A DNA stretch of 64,000 nt from Mactra quadrangularis (GCA_025267735.1 CM046311.1:34138895-34202894), one strand, 5' to 3'. Positions 34,320 to 47,027 are shown, counted from the first letter of the stretch. Numbers and translations are program-made. Notes: generated by a model not told the origin, from the letters alone.

Positions 34320-34503
34320 TGCTGAATCAAAGATTAAAGCCATAGAAATGAAACTTAAAAGTATGGAGAAAAGTGGTGATGATTTCAGCTTATCATCAAA
34401 ACCATTAGTGAAGCCAGGTTTAAGCAAATATAGTACTAGTCAAAATCAGGGAACCAGCCAAAGACCTAATAAACCTTATCACAGAAAAGATGCAAGAAGA
34501 TGA
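34320..34503 (+). CDS. RBM18: RBM18 last coding exon
   Basis: Starts by completing Ser, then AESKIKAIEMKLKSMEKSGD, a short predicted coiled coil equal to human AKIKAIEAKLKMM, and ends in a basic tail, PYHRKDARR, against human PYSRTAWKSRR. Stop TGA at 34501-34503. The five visible exons give 187 residues; human RBM18 has 190. The coding tail is the template for repeats in the 3' UTR. Confidence 0.9.
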
Positions 34504-34720
34504 CATCAGCAAAAAAAGCCGGGTTCAAGTGTATATAGTGTTAGTTAAAATCAGGGAACCAGTCAGATATTGAATGAGCCGGGTTCAAGTGAAAACAGTC
34601 AAAATCAGGGAACCAGTCAGATATAGAATGAACCGGGTTCAAGTGAAAATAGTAAAAATTAGGGAACCAGTCAGATTTAATCAGGAATCCAGTCAAAGAT
34701 TGAATGAGCTGATGTCGCAC
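34411..34720 (+). repeat. RBM18: Tandem copies of the RBM18 coding tail running into the 3' UTR
   Basis: A 54-60 bp unit (ccgggttcaagtgaaaatag, then tcagggaaccagtcag) starts near 34519, 34579 and 34633, with a partial one near 34680. The first unit is the coding segment at about 34412-34470. The post-stop gatgcaagaag block also recurs near 34718. The copies have lost the reading frame. Confidence 0.8.
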
Positions 34721-35035
34721 ATAAGATGCAAGAAGACATCAGTCTTATATTATTTATCACCCAAGTGTTCAGCTTTGTTACAAATTCAAGAAATCCATGC
34801 TCCTCTAATATTTAGAGAGTACATTAACTGAATTGTGTTTGAATGTTGTTATTGTAAAATTCTATTCAACTGTCTATGTTGCTTGCGTTAACCCCACTTA
34901 ATTAAATACTTGCTATTTGTTCGATTATCCCATGCAAAAGTATGGATAACTATTCATTGATCATGAGTATAGAAGTACTGTTGACATTGTTAGTGTTTAA
35001 ATCAGCAGGGTTAATGTATGAGCCACAGACAGATT

Positions 35036-35041
35036 AATAAA
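35036..35041 (+). terminator. RBM18: Candidate RBM18 poly(A) signal
   Basis: AATAAA about 530 bp after the stop codon. It lies in a block (gttaatgtatg...agattaataaaattt) that recurs near 13245 and 27665, so it may be repeat-derived. Weak call. Confidence 0.3.
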
Positions 35042-35311
35042 ATTTAACGATAATTAATTTGATTTGTGTATAAATCCAAACAGTTTGATGTTTAGTTCAT
35101 ATTTCAGTAAGTAGGGATTTTAGTATGATCTCACTGGCAGGACCAGTGTAGATATCATAATCTGTCTCTATGGTCAAGGCTGGCACATACATTGTGTTAT
35201 AAGTATGTGTCATTGCTGTAAATTATTTTTTCTCCTTTTATATGATTATTGCATTATATATTTTTCAATGATTGTTTTTTCTTGTTACCTAATCCTACTT
35301 GTTTCTAAAAT

Positions 35312-35520
35312 AGCCACCCAGCTAGCTCAGTTAGTAGCATGCAAGTCTACCGATCGAGAGGTTGTAGATTTGATTCATGGGCAGGGTAAACTTTCCTGGA
35401 TCTTGGTCATGAAATAATTTCTATAGCTATTCTCCCTCCTACCACTGATTATAAATCATGTTAGGCAGTTTTCAGTCCCTAGAAAGTATGTGCCTGTTAA
35501 CTGGTTAACAGCTAAATGTT
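35312..35520 (+). mobile_element. SINE family A, plus strand, 3'-truncated
   Basis: Head ccacccagctagctcagtta and a B-box-like tagatttgattc, then the family A body to gttaacagcta. Confidence 0.7.
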
Positions 35521-37301
35521 TTTGCTTCTTTGTTAACCCTACTAAAGCCTTTACCACTTGTTTAGAGTCCAACTTGCACATTTAAAATATGACCGTGGGT
35601 GGCCAAGTAGTCCTGTTCAGAGTGCATGAAAGCTGATTTGAAGACATACAACCTGCGTAACAATGATCCCCTTGACAGTTATGTTGAGGTCAGTTGTAAG
35701 AAGATCTAGCTGCCTGCTGCCTACCCAGTTCCTGGGACACCATCAGCAGATGACCAATAAACTTACCGGATTTGATTGATGATGAAGGATTGAACAATAG
35801 TTTAAACTCAACAATATTTAGTTTAGCCAATATTTTATATTATATTTTTATTATAAGATATATCAACACAAAGGTGTACAATAGTATCACATTTATAGGA
35901 AATATGAAAACAAAATATAAACATAATGGTCTTTATAAACCAGTTATAGCTTAACAATGATTAATAGTCTCATACAGGGTCTTTAAGGTGTGGCTACAAT
36001 TGTAAATATATCAAAATAATTAGGATATCCATTATTTGTGATTACTCTGATGCAGAATCACAGGGCACAGCACTTGTCCCTTTTTTCTCTCCTTCCTATC
36101 CTTTTTTTTGCTCTTCCTTACACAGAAATAGATACTTTGAAACATTCAACATCTGATGAGTTACCTGCCTTTTATCTGAAGCAGAATAGCATGGCACAGC
36201 AGCCCAGGGATGAGAATTTTCAGCTATTCAGCTGATGTCAGATATTTTTCACTATTTTTGAGTTTATAAAATGTTGCAGACTAAGTCTGAACTGTTCAAA
36301 ACTGGTGTTTTTTCAAGGGGGTGTAGAGGTTTTCAGATTTTTTTCAGTGAATGTAATTCTCATCCCTGTTTTTTTCTTTCCCCACCCTTTATTTTGCTTA
36401 TACCAAAGCAGAATTTTAACTTCCATATGAGACATGTCCCCTTTTCTACCTCTCGGTCCCTTTTCTGAATTCTAGAAAAATCACTAATTAAAGCATATAA
36501 AAGTTGGCTAATATAAATTATATTTGACAACCTTTTTGATACACTATAACTGTTGCCATGCCTACTAGTACCTGTATGAGACCATAGATCTTTGTTGCAC
36601 TATAAATGAACAAAAAGGAAAACAAATATATAACTATAGTAAATATGGGTCAATTAAACATGGCTAGTTTAAAACAATGTAACTGTATGATGTAGTTAAA
36701 AGAAAAATGACCATACCATTTTCAATAGAAATTTTGAACTCCAATTATTGTGTTTTTCATCAATGCATAGGCTGAACAAAATGGTGCTGGAAAGCAATAG
36801 ATTAAATTCTATTGTTCTTTGTACACATTTTCATTGTAATGGTAAAGAAGGATGGCACCACAGGGAAAACCCAAATAATTAAACTCCAGGTAAAATCAAT
36901 TGAAAAAACAAATTCGTGGACCATATTGTAAATTCGTTTATACCAAATATGTTATCCACAGTAAATAATGTTGTTATGATCATTACTATTGATATAAAAT
37001 ACGGTAACAATCCAAATAATAATCTGAATTAGTAAACACCATAAAAACATTAACATATTTTCTGGAATCTATGGCAACCAGTTCACATGACCAGCATTTT
37101 AACCGTACTAACTTACCCTTCCATAAGTAACCAACAATATCTCCTAATATGGAGAGAAAGTCGAAATTATTGTTGAGTTTTCATGGAAGAGTATAACTGG
37201 GTCTACAGTCACATAATCTACAGCAACAACTAATGAGCAAATCAGAAATTTGTTATTTACCTATTTCTCTTTGAAGACCAATTACTGAATGACTAAAGCT
37301 A
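35521..37301. other. Intergenic between RBM18 and KLHL20
   Basis: No coding exon or RNA gene recognised. 37075-37205 matches the old dispersed repeat at 16870. Confidence 0.35.
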
Positions 37302-37630
37302 CAGTCCCATAAACATAAAAATATCCGTGAGGGCACCATACGGGCGCCGTGCGATCAAGCTCCGCAAGGACCCGTACGAAGTCTTGCGTACCCGTATGGA
37401 CTGTTATGTTATTACCAGGGTCCGTGAGATGAGTCCAGGATACACGTATCAGTTTCAAAGTCAAATCGTGAACAGAATCGTGGCCGAGTATGGATTAAAC
37501 ATGCATAACTTCTAACTACAGCTCCGTAAGGGTGTGTTGTTTTGTACCATCACCTTGAACGCAAGGCTTTCCACGGCCTACGACTGTCTGCACATACGGG
37601 TCCGTAACAAGTCACGATTTTATGGGACTG
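37302..37630 (+). mobile_element. GC-richer MITE-like unit with CAGTCCCATAAA ends
   Basis: Inverted ends CAGTCCCATAAA; interior unusually GC-rich for the window, with repeated cgtac/ccgtatgg motifs. Open frames of about 60 residues on both strands are by-products of the composition. No clear target duplication. Confidence 0.5.
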
Positions 37631-37844
37631 AGGCATTAAATAGCACATAAAATAACAACTAAATTTCAAATTGATGCCTTGAATTTGATCTCTATCCTTA
37701 AATCATTTCCACTTATTACATCAAGCATGTCATGATGTGCAAAATTATGTGTGCAGAGGATTCAGAGCAAACAAATTTTCAACTGTAAGAATTTGAAGAA
37801 AAAGAGCTGTCAGAGGAGACAGTATGCTCGACTAAGTATTTGTC

Positions 37845-38509
37845 ACAGGAGATGTGGTTGATGATAAGGCACATACAAATTCAGGGCTTTTTCAGCCTAT
37901 CTCACGGGGCCGAATATGGGCCCCATTCCCAATGCCAAAAACGACAATTTTTCCCATTTTCAAGAAAAAAATTCCCAATCTTGTTAAATAATTCCCTTTG
38001 AACATGATTCCAATAAATACATGAGAATTTGCAGAGAAAGCCTCACTGAACTGTCAGAACAAACTCTTTAAGAGCAATGCAACATTTGCAGAGACACAAA
38101 AGCAAGGCATATAAAGATTTAATGCAGAAACATTAATGATGAAATTTCCAAATGGGGTTGATTTGTCAATATTTTTTCCTAAATCAGACTATTTACCATG
38201 TTAAAAATTTCCAATTTGGGCAGGGGCCTTTTTCCCAAAACCCCCTGAAATTTAAAATTTGGAAATATAACCTTAACAAATTTAAAGTAAAAAAACAACA
38301 TATACATTGTATTTAAAGTTATGAACCTTGTCACATGAGATGTGGTTGATAATAAGGAACATATACTTAAAGTTTGAAGTTGATACCTTAAGAAATAAAA
38401 GTTATAGTAAAAAATATTTTACTGCACAAAAACTTCAGTCAGAAATGCGGACGCCGACACTAGGGTGAGTAGGAGAGCTCTCCATTTACTTCGTAAAGTC
38501 GAGCTAAAA
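37845..38509 (-). repeat. Inverted copy of the TAGCTCGAC repeat, interrupted
   Basis: 38280-38509 is the inverse of 9331-9545. A partial second copy (ttgtcacaggagatgtggtt) is at 37845-37890. About 390 bp between them (cagggctttttcagcc ... cccaaaaccccctg) looks like a separate short insertion. Confidence 0.6.
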
Positions 38510-40143
38510 GCAAGCATTTGTTAACAATCTGAAGATAATGTGACTATATACCCTATGTAAGCTACTTTAACAATCAATTTAAACAGGCTTACTTAACTCT
38601 AGTACAAACCATAAGCTACAGACAAACTCTTTATTGACACATTTTTCTTACAGGCGCAGTGACAACTTCACTAATCTGACAATATCTCATATTTAAAACT
38701 CTAACTCATGGATAATTTTCAACTCAAAACAGCATTGTATGTACTTGGTGTGAAGCAAAGTTATTTTTCATTTTTATTGCAGAAAAGCACTCACTACAGA
38801 TAAATCCTTCTTTTTTTAAGATGTGTACATACATCTTGATTTCTGCTTAATTCCACAATGGTACATCCAAAAAAAGTTTTTCTATTGAAAAAGAACCATC
38901 AATTTGGGCTTCAAATCAAACCTATTTTTGGAACATATTTCACAAACACAAAAATATGTCAATTCTATAATATTGCACAATTACGTAATGGAAAATGGAT
39001 GAAAAAAACAAACACACATTTCAGAGTGCCTTTTCCAAAAACATGGCACTCTCTTAGCCTAGGAAGCACTACATATATATACATATAATAATATATAACT
39101 GAATCAATCTTAAATAACAATTTAACACAGCTATTGTGATAGAACTAAGGAGAAATGAAGTACTATAAAAAAAACAAGTAATTATTTAAATATTTTGTGT
39201 TGGACAAAATGATGGCTAAGCAAAATAACTAGTTTAAAGCCATCTTTAACTGAGGTCAGGTCCCATCATGTCCAGCCAGCAACATCACGGGTGTTAACAG
39301 GAAACATACTGTTTTTGACAGGCATACAAATATCAACATGGATGTAAATGCAACAACATATAGAAATGTTAAAATCATTGGAATAGAAAGAAATAAGTAC
39401 CCTGTATTGTTTACAGTAATAATGATTATTGTACAAATAGCAAATTTTGAGGGATTTTTTTATTTCTATCATTTCTGTGGTCATCAGTAATTAAATCCTT
39501 GGAAAGTCAGATATAATACAGTACATATATAATTGAGTACAGAATTTGCAGACCTCAAAAGTTTCATATACAGTTGTCAAAAATAGATGAGATTTAAGCT
39601 GCAAAAATTCTTATAAGGGGAGGAGACATATGTAGCAGAGGTATAATACAGAACTTGTACTTCCTTGCCAGGATAGTATTTATGATGATGTGAGAGTGTC
39701 CGCTCATGACTTTAATAGTCATGGGTTATACTCCATCAAAGACAATAGATTTTGATTAGGTTTCATGAACACCAGAATTTGAAAAAAAATATATGAACCC
39801 CCATTGAAATATTAACTTAGATGGTAAAAGCTTATGTTATAGAGCCATGTATGCTATCAAACAATGTGAATATATTTAATATGATCAACAATAAATACAC
39901 ATGAGTAAGAACACAAAATGTTGGGACTTTTTCATTAAACAAGTGAAACATATCTTTTTCTACCCTTGCAAACAGTCAACAGTCTCAACATATCATCTCC
40001 TTGCAAGAACAAAGCTTCTTTGTACTCTAAATAAGGAAACATTGTGTTTTCAGACAAGGAAAAAATTGTTTTACGAGGCATGGCAGTGTAAACACACAAA
40101 TTCCAAGTTTTTATTAAATAGAAATGAATTGGAAATTTAAACA
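38510..40143. other. Intergenic
   Basis: No gene seen. 39640-39670 (gtagcagaggtataatacag) matches the start of the repeat at 55010. Confidence 0.35.
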
Positions 40144-43100
40144 ACAAGAGCTCCGCTGGGCGGGGCATTATACGCCCGTGTGCAGTCCATGCTGTGTTCT
40201 ATCTCATATGAAGTCCCTGTGACCTTGACCAATGACCCTGGGATCTCAGAATAGGTCCCATCCTTAACTGGAGGGCTATCCAAAGCAAAGATTTTGAGAA
40301 CCTAGGTACAGCCATGGTTGAGTTATCACCGACACAAAGTTTTCCCATACAAACTTCCAGTGATCTTGACCCTGGGGCCTCAGAACCAAAAGTTCTCGCC
40401 CTTGACCCAAAGAGTATTGATACATAAAATTTGGTGATCTTAGGTAAAGTTGGTTGTTGGACAAGGTTTTTCCTCATGATTTTTCTTGTGACTTTGACCT
40501 TTAACCCAGGGACCTAAAACAAAAGGGGCATATGCTAGACATTAAGGCTCCCCTTAAATAAAATTTGGAAAACCTACAATGTCGGTACAATCATTATTGA
40601 GTTACTGTCCCAAAAATGTTTCAATATGAATTAAGTCCCTGTGACCTTGACTTTTGACCCTGGGGTCTCCAAATCAAAAGAGAACATCCAATACCAAACA
40701 GCTATCAACACATTACATATTAAGTTATTGTCTGGACAAGGATTGTCCACATGATGCCCCTGTGACCTCAATCTTTGACCGAGTTTTGACCCAAAACCAA
40801 TTGGGAACATCCTTGACACATGGGCTACCCTCACATAAAATTTGGTGAACTAAATTCATGTTACTTATTAAATATAGCATTATTTCCATGGTTTGCCATT
40901 TTGACTTTGTTAACATATTGATTGAACATTTGAAGTCACTGCTTGGTAATTTGATATCTTCTGGTTGAAGGTTTAAAGTTGACCCTGTTTCCCAAAAACT
41001 GATAAGGCACATCCTTGACACATGGGCTACTCTCACATGAAATTTGGTGAACCTAGGTACAGTCATTGTTGAGTAATTACCCGGACAATGTTTTTCAATA
41101 TGATGCCACTGTGACCTTGACCTTTGACCCAGGGCCCCCAAAACCAATAGAGCATAACCTTGACACTTCCGCTACTCTCACCTAAAATTTAGTAAACCTA
41201 GGTACATTGGTTGTTCAGTTATTGTCTGGACAAGGTTTTTCCATATGATGCCTCTGTGACCTTGACCTTTGGGTCTGGGGCCCCAAAACCTATTGGGAAC
41301 ATCCTTGGCACAAGGGCTACATTCACATAAAATTTTGTGAACCTAGGTACAGTCGTTGATGAGTAATTGTCCAAACAAGGTTTTTCAATATGATGCCCCT
41401 GTGACCTTGACTTTTGACCCAGGAGCCCCAAAACCAATAGGGCATAACCTTTACCCAAGGGCTACCCTCACATAAAATTTGGAGAACCTAGGTACATTGG
41501 TGGTTCAGTTATTGTCTGGACAAGTGTTTCATTGTTTGCCATTTTGACTTTATAAACATATTGATAGAACATTTGAAGTCGCAGCTTGGTAATTTGATAT
41601 CTTCTGGTTTAAGATTTAAATTTAACCCTGTTTTCCCAAAACTGATAAGGTACATCCTTGACACATGGGCTACTCTCACATGAAATTTGGTGAACCTAGG
41701 TACAGTCATTAGTGAGTTATTACCCGGACAATGTTTTTCAATATGATGCCACTGTGACCTTGACCTTTGACCCAGGGCCCCCAAAACCAATAGAGCATAA
41801 CCTTGACACTTCCGCTACTCTCACGTAAAATTTAGTAAACCTAGGTACATTGGTTGTTCAGTTATTGTCTGGACAAGGTTTTTCCATATGATGCCTCTGT
41901 GACCTTGACCTTTGGGTCTGGGGCCCCAAAACCTATTGGGAACATCCTTGGCACAAGGGCTACATTCACATAAAATTTTGTGAACCTAGGTACAGTCGTT
42001 GATGAGTAATTGTCCAAACAAGGTTTTTCAATATGAGGCCCCTGTGACCTTGACTTTTGACCCAGGAGCCCCAAAACCAATAGGGCATAACCTTTACCCA
42101 AGGGCTACCCTCACATAAAATTTGGAGAACCTAGGTACATTGGTGGTTCAGTTATTGTCTGGACAAGTGTTTCATTGTTTGCCATTTTGACTTTATAAAC
42201 ATATTGATAGAACATTTGAAGTCACAGCTTGGTAATTTGATATCTTCTGGTTTAAGATTTAAATTTAACCCTGTTTTCCCAAAACTGATAAGGTACATCC
42301 TTGACACATGGGCTACTCTCACATGAAATTTGGTGAACCTAGGTACAGTCATTAGTGAGTTATTACCCGGACAATGTTTTTCAATATGATGCCACTGTGA
42401 CCTTGACCTTTGACCCAGGGGCCCCAAAATCAATAGTGCATATCCTTGACACATGGGCTACTCTCACATGAAATTTGGTGAACCTAGGTACATTGGTGTT
42501 TCATTTATTGTCCGGACAAAGTTTTTCCATATAATGCCCCTGTGACCTTGACCTTTGAACCTGGGGCCCCATAAACCTATAGGGCGCATCTTTGACACAT
42601 GGGCTACTCTTACATAAAATTGGGTGAACCTAGGTACAAGCGTTGTTGAGTTATGGTCCGGACAAGGTTTTTCAATTTGATGTCCCTGTGACCTTGACCT
42701 TTGACCCAGGGGCCCCAAAACCGATTGGGAACATCCTTGACACATGGGCTTCTCTCACATAAAATTTGGTGATCCTAGGTAGATTGGTTGTTAAGTTATT
42801 GTCAGGACAAGTTTTTTTCCCATATGATGCCACTGTGACCTTGACCTTTGACGCAGGGGCCCCAAAACCGATAGGGATTATCTTTGACACATGGGCTACT
42901 CTTACATTAAATTTGGTGAACTTAGGTACATTGGTGGTTCAGATATTGTCCGGACAAGTTTTACCTATTTTAAGTCCCAGTGACCTTGACCTTTAACCCT
43001 GGGGTCTCAAAATCAATAGGGAACCTCCTCCACCCAAGGGCTATCAACACATAAAATTTGAGGAACCTAGGTTCATCCTTTCTTGAGTTATCATCCGGAC

Positions 43101-43182
43101 AAGCAATTGTCCACGGACGGACAGACGGACAGACGGACAACAGCATAACATAATACGACCGTTTTTTCAAAACGGGCGTATA
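40144..43182 (+). mobile_element. Bivalve-type tandem-core element, about 3 kb
   Basis: Flanked by attatacgcccg (40168) and cgggcgtataa (43173), inverted relative to each other. The core is about 20 units of near 145 bp, each with gtccggacaag-, gtgaccttgacc-, ggggccccaaaacc- and catgggctac-like blocks. It ends in a cggacggacagacggacag microsatellite. The plan of flank, tandem core, ACGG microsatellite and flank resembles the 'pearl' elements described from bivalves; that link is from memory and is inference. All minus-strand open frames here (such as 40725-41147) are readings of the repeat, not genes. Confidence 0.7.
41111..42396 (+). repeat. Higher-order repeat: two 643-bp blocks
   Basis: 41111-41753 and 41754-42396 are nearly identical, with a few substitutions (for example gtcgcagc/gtcacagc). 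Each holds three 145-bp core units plus about 210 bp containing a non-core spacer (gccattttgactttataaac). An older relative of the spacer is at 40885-41005. Confidence 0.85.
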
Positions 43183-43243
43183 AAAACTGTCAAAATTAAG
43201 GTGCGAGCGAATCCATAGAACATATGATCAACTCGTTGTGGCC
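43183..43243 (+). mobile_element. Isolated right end of the Harbinger-like MITE
   Basis: 61 bp (from aaaaactgtcaaaattaagg to cgttgtggcc) at over 90% identity to 54307-54367. No left end is found nearby; it directly abuts the tandem-core element. Confidence 0.65.
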
Positions 43244-43534
43244 TTATTAAATAGAATTGTAATGGAATTTTAAACAAAAACCACATGGGAATGAGGGTCT
43301 AAATGCATTATGTTAATGCCAAATAATAGGTCTTCTCAAAAATACAATACTCATAACCTTCAAACACAAGTCCAAAGTCACACAAATGATTACATTATTA
43401 CACGCCAATGAATAAAACACTAGCGGACCTTCTAACTCCCTTTCCACCTAATATCACTAAACACAGACTTTCTGCCATTCTGTTTAAAAGGATTACATCC
43501 TAACATTGAAATCCTATATTTGACCTTCATAAGG

Positions 43535-43726
43535 TCACCACAAGTGAGTTTCATGTTGTGGCATTCTTACGACACCGACTCCGCCCCCAAGTCTTCTATA
43601 GTTCATACCCCCACATAATTTCCAACAATTATTTTCAGGATCATATTGTTCTATTGTTTTTAAATATGTAGTTCCATCAAAGCCTCCTATAGCCATTAAT
43701 TGTCCATTTACTACAGCTAGTCCAAC
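43535..43726 (-). CDS. KLHL20: KLHL20 last exon (kelch 6)
   Basis: KLHL20 is the substrate adaptor of a CUL3 ubiquitin ligase (known human targets include DAPK and PML). This exon gives the sixth kelch blade: [20 protein letters not shown], then [12 protein letters not shown] and [13 protein letters not shown], ending HETHLW against human CESHIW. Acceptor tctgttccag; stop TGA at 43535-43537. The final strand closes the propeller with blade 1. Confidence 0.95.
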   Translation of the reverse strand, partial: VGLAVVNGQLMAIGGFDGTTYLKTIEQYDPENNCWKLCGGMNYRRLGGGVGVVRMPQHETHLW

Positions 43727-44119
43727 CTGGAACAGAAAAAAAACCGTAAGAAATTGAGAATCCGAAAAAAAGAGAATATCATCATGATATTGTCTACTGA
43801 CCAGTTTCCTAAGCATATCGCTAGCTAGTATTTTGTGCCCTGGTACCCTCAATTGATATCACCTAATAAATACTTTAGATGTAAGAAGGGTACCAGAGCA
43901 CAATGCAGCTAGGGGAAAACATTTGACAGCGATATTTGCTGCATTTATTATATAGCGTAACAATCAGCTTTGTCTCATACAAGCGACATATCAAGTAACC
44001 TAAGCCCAGAACTAGTGAAAATTGAGTCCTGTTACAATAATTTTAATTCTATTATTCTATCTCATATGGATGGACTCTTTGATAATGTTTCCATTTACTA
44101 AAAAGAATAATAAATCAAG

Positions 44120-44190
44120 CTAGGGCTACCACCCCTCGATCAGTAAACTTGTGTGATATCAACTGAGCTCTGAGCTAGCTTGGTGGCTTT
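44120..44190 (-). mobile_element. SINE family A head fragment in a KLHL20 intron
   Basis: Minus-strand aagccaccaagctagctcag with a diverged B-box region. Confidence 0.5.
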
Positions 44191-44245
44191 TTATCTCTTG
44201 AATTTACTACACTCTAAAAATGTAACTCGATGTACTTATACATAC

Positions 44246-44454
44246 CCCACTTCTCCGTGATGTCATAGCAACAACAGGTTGCCAGCTATTAGTTTGTGGA
44301 TTATATCTTTCAGCACTACTAAGTTCTGTGGTATCATCCCGACCACCAACAGCATATATCATATTGTTATATACAGCTACACCTAGATGTTTACGTCTTG
44401 TACCCATTGGTGACACTGGTGTCCATCTGTTCGTTCTAGGATCATATTTCTCAA
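44246..44454 (-). CDS. KLHL20: KLHL20 exon (kelch 4-5)
   Basis: Encodes [40 protein letters not shown] and [20 protein letters not shown], ending RRSG. Nearly identical to human kelch 4-5, including the [14 protein letters not shown] block. Acceptor ttcttctttcag; donor gtatgt; phase fits both neighbours. Confidence 0.95.
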
Positions 44455-45057
44455 CTGAAAGAAGAACAGAAAACTGGTGATAGGTGACTAAATGGGAGCC
44501 TTGGAGCTTGTGTACTGTTTTTTGACTGGACATTACCAGCCAGCTATGTTCAGCTGTAGTAAAATCATCAGGGGACTTGACCAAGTGAATGGGCAAGATG
44601 CTGATTGCATGTGAGCAGTATATTGTTAGCACAAGTCTTATATATATTTTAGGTGCCATGTTTTGTGCCAGTGGAAACTCAATGTGCCAGTGCTGATCTA
44701 TTTTTTAGCATAGTGCCAGAACTTGGAAATTGGTGCCAATGCCAATCTATTTTTAGAGTCTTATACTTATTTTTCAAACAAAACACAGTCTGGAATATGT
44801 TTGCACATCTAAAAATCTTCCAACTAACTTATATTCTTTTTATCTGATCCCTTTCAATATTCAAAAAATGTAGATCTATTTATAGCCTAGGCATAATGCC
44901 AGTAAACTTTGATCCATGTATCTTAACTACAAGTATGAGTCATTTTATATAAAAATAAAATAACCTGTAACAGCCTCACCTACACACTAACCTTCGAAAA
45001 CAAATCCCACCCACTTCTAGTCTAGTACTCCTTGTACTACATATCAAATAAACTTAC

Positions 45058-45191
45058 CTGTATTTAAAGGTGATGTTCCATCACTACCACCAACAGCATA
45101 TAAATAACCTCCTAAAACAGCCACGCCCACTCCAAGTCTTCTAGTACTCATTGATGCTACCTTAGTCCATTTATTTAATTGTGGATCATAT
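45058..45191 (-). CDS. KLHL20: KLHL20 exon (kelch 3-4)
   Basis: [20 protein letters not shown] then [20 protein letters not shown] and PLNT. Human: [20 protein letters not shown]. Acceptor ctcctttcag, donor gtaagt. Confidence 0.95.
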
Positions 45192-45824
45192 CTGAAAGGA
45201 GTGATAATTCAGTTGATAATAATGATGATGATGATGATAATAATATAGACTTTATTTAATGAAGCTACACATTTGGATAAATCCAATCTTCTATGTGGAC
45301 CTCTGGTGATAAAGCTGTCACAATCATTTCTTGATAAATGTAGTTGGAGTCTCAAAATATATTAGGCTTTTCCACCCACATTAAGGAGGCACAAACAACA
45401 TTTTCAAACACTACTGCTAAATACAACAAACACAAAATTAATCTTTTGTTTATTGTACACATTGTTTTTCACTACAATGATACATGTTTGTACAACAATT
45501 AAAAACCCATAAATTTGAATTAAGTCTATAAATCCATAACGAAATGAGACTTCACCAGCATAGTGGCTTGATCTCAGTTCAATCTCTCTAATAAACAGTC
45601 TGAGTCATATACATAGCTGGATCTTAAAGGTTGGATGTCCTATATTTGGGTTAGGATGCCATTTTACTGCTAATTAACATTGGGTTCAGGCATTGTTGCC
45701 TTGGGCAAGGAACTTCATCCTTCTTTAGTACTGGAGGAAACGAAGCAGGCTGGAAAGTGAATAATCTAAGTGGTAAGAACTTGTTTCACAATTGAGCTTA
45801 AATAAATGAGTATAAACTACTTAC

Positions 45825-45968
45825 CTTTCAACAAAATTTAAACAAGACACTCCATCTTGCCCTCCTACAGCATACATATAATTATCTAACACAGCTACGC
45901 CAACACTTGTACGACATGAACTTGTTGGTGCTACATCACTACTCCATTGATTTGTTTGTGGATCAAAT
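45825..45968 (-). CDS. KLHL20: KLHL20 exon (kelch 2-3)
   Basis: [20 protein letters not shown] then [20 protein letters not shown] and SCLNFVER. Human: [20 protein letters not shown]. Acceptor attattacag, donor gtaagt. The next intron upstream (45969-51131) holds the 4.5-kb CCGCCAT element. Confidence 0.95.
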
Positions 45969-46910
45969 CTGTAATAATATATATGTAAACATTGTTGATT
46001 GGTAGAGTTTTTATAGTTTTAAAGCAACAGTTACTCGTTCAAGGTAAAGGTATAATTTAAAATTACCTTTTAGTAACTGTTCTTGGGTTAAAAAAAATTA
46101 ACATCAGTATTTCAAGGCAAATTGACCGATAGATTGTGAGAAATTTAAAAAACAAAAAAAACAACATAGTCCGGCCAACACCAAGGATGACCTTGCAAGA
46201 AATGATGTAGAAAATGTTATTCAATTTATTGGTAGACATGGTCTTACTGATTCCAAATCTGATTGATGCCACTTTGTCATCCTTGGGCAACTCCCAGAAT
46301 CCAAGATGGCGACCAAGATGGCGGCTAGAAGCTAAATTATACATGCAAAATGTATTTTTACACATTATGGTCTTAAAATAAAGGGCAAAAGTGATTTCAA
46401 CATTTACAGATCGAGTTGGTTAAGGCTGTTATTCTTATACAAATTTTAAAATTCAAAATGGCGGTCAAAATGGCGGTCAAAATGGCGGGTATAGCGCTAT
46501 TTTCCCAGTATCTAAAGAACAAACTGGCAGAAAGAGACTGAGTGCTGTAGAAATTTATTTACTTATAGAATAGTTCATGATGTTAAAGAAACCGATTGAT
46601 TTCACTTAGTTATAATTTATTATTAACAATTATAAATCCAAAATGGCGGCTAAAATGGCCGATATGATCTAATAGTTGAGTATATAATATACGAGTACAT
46701 ACATGGACGGAAACAAACACATTTGGGTTTAAGTTTCAATGTTTGTTATATGGTTTTTTGAATTCTTATAAACTCTCAAGTTCGTAAAACTAGTTATTCC
46801 CACCTGATAATCAATAAGAAACTCAAGATTCAAGGTGGGGTCAAAGATTACGATTAAGAAGCAAATTCAAACAGTTCTATTTTTGTAGCAATAATGTATT
46901 GTAAATAATG

Positions 46911-47027
46911 AAGTCTTTTCATAATGGCCAAGTTATTTGGCTGAAAACAGTCATATTAGCATTTGCCTGTGGCCTCGGTTTATAATGACTGTTTTCAGCC
47001 AAATACAGGCCGTTATGAAAACACTTA
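46911..47027 (+). repeat. Foldback hairpin, arms of about 47 bp
   Basis: gaagtcttttcataatggcc and ttatttggctgaaaacagtc on the left are repeated in inverse on the right (gactgttttcagccaaat, ggccgttatgaaaacactt), with a loop of about 25 nt. A smaller hairpin follows at 47147-47183 (atgagattcgg / ccgaatctcat). Confidence 0.75.

Noticed and set aside
40110..40140. Imperfect direct repeat with 43249-43285 on the two sides of the tandem-core element (tattaaatagaa...tttaaacaa)
   Set aside because: Similarity is only moderate and AT-rich; not enough for a target duplication.
40199..43170. Series of minus-strand open frames of 60-140 residues
   Set aside because: All are frames through the 145-bp tandem core and repeat with the same period; no start context or exon structure.
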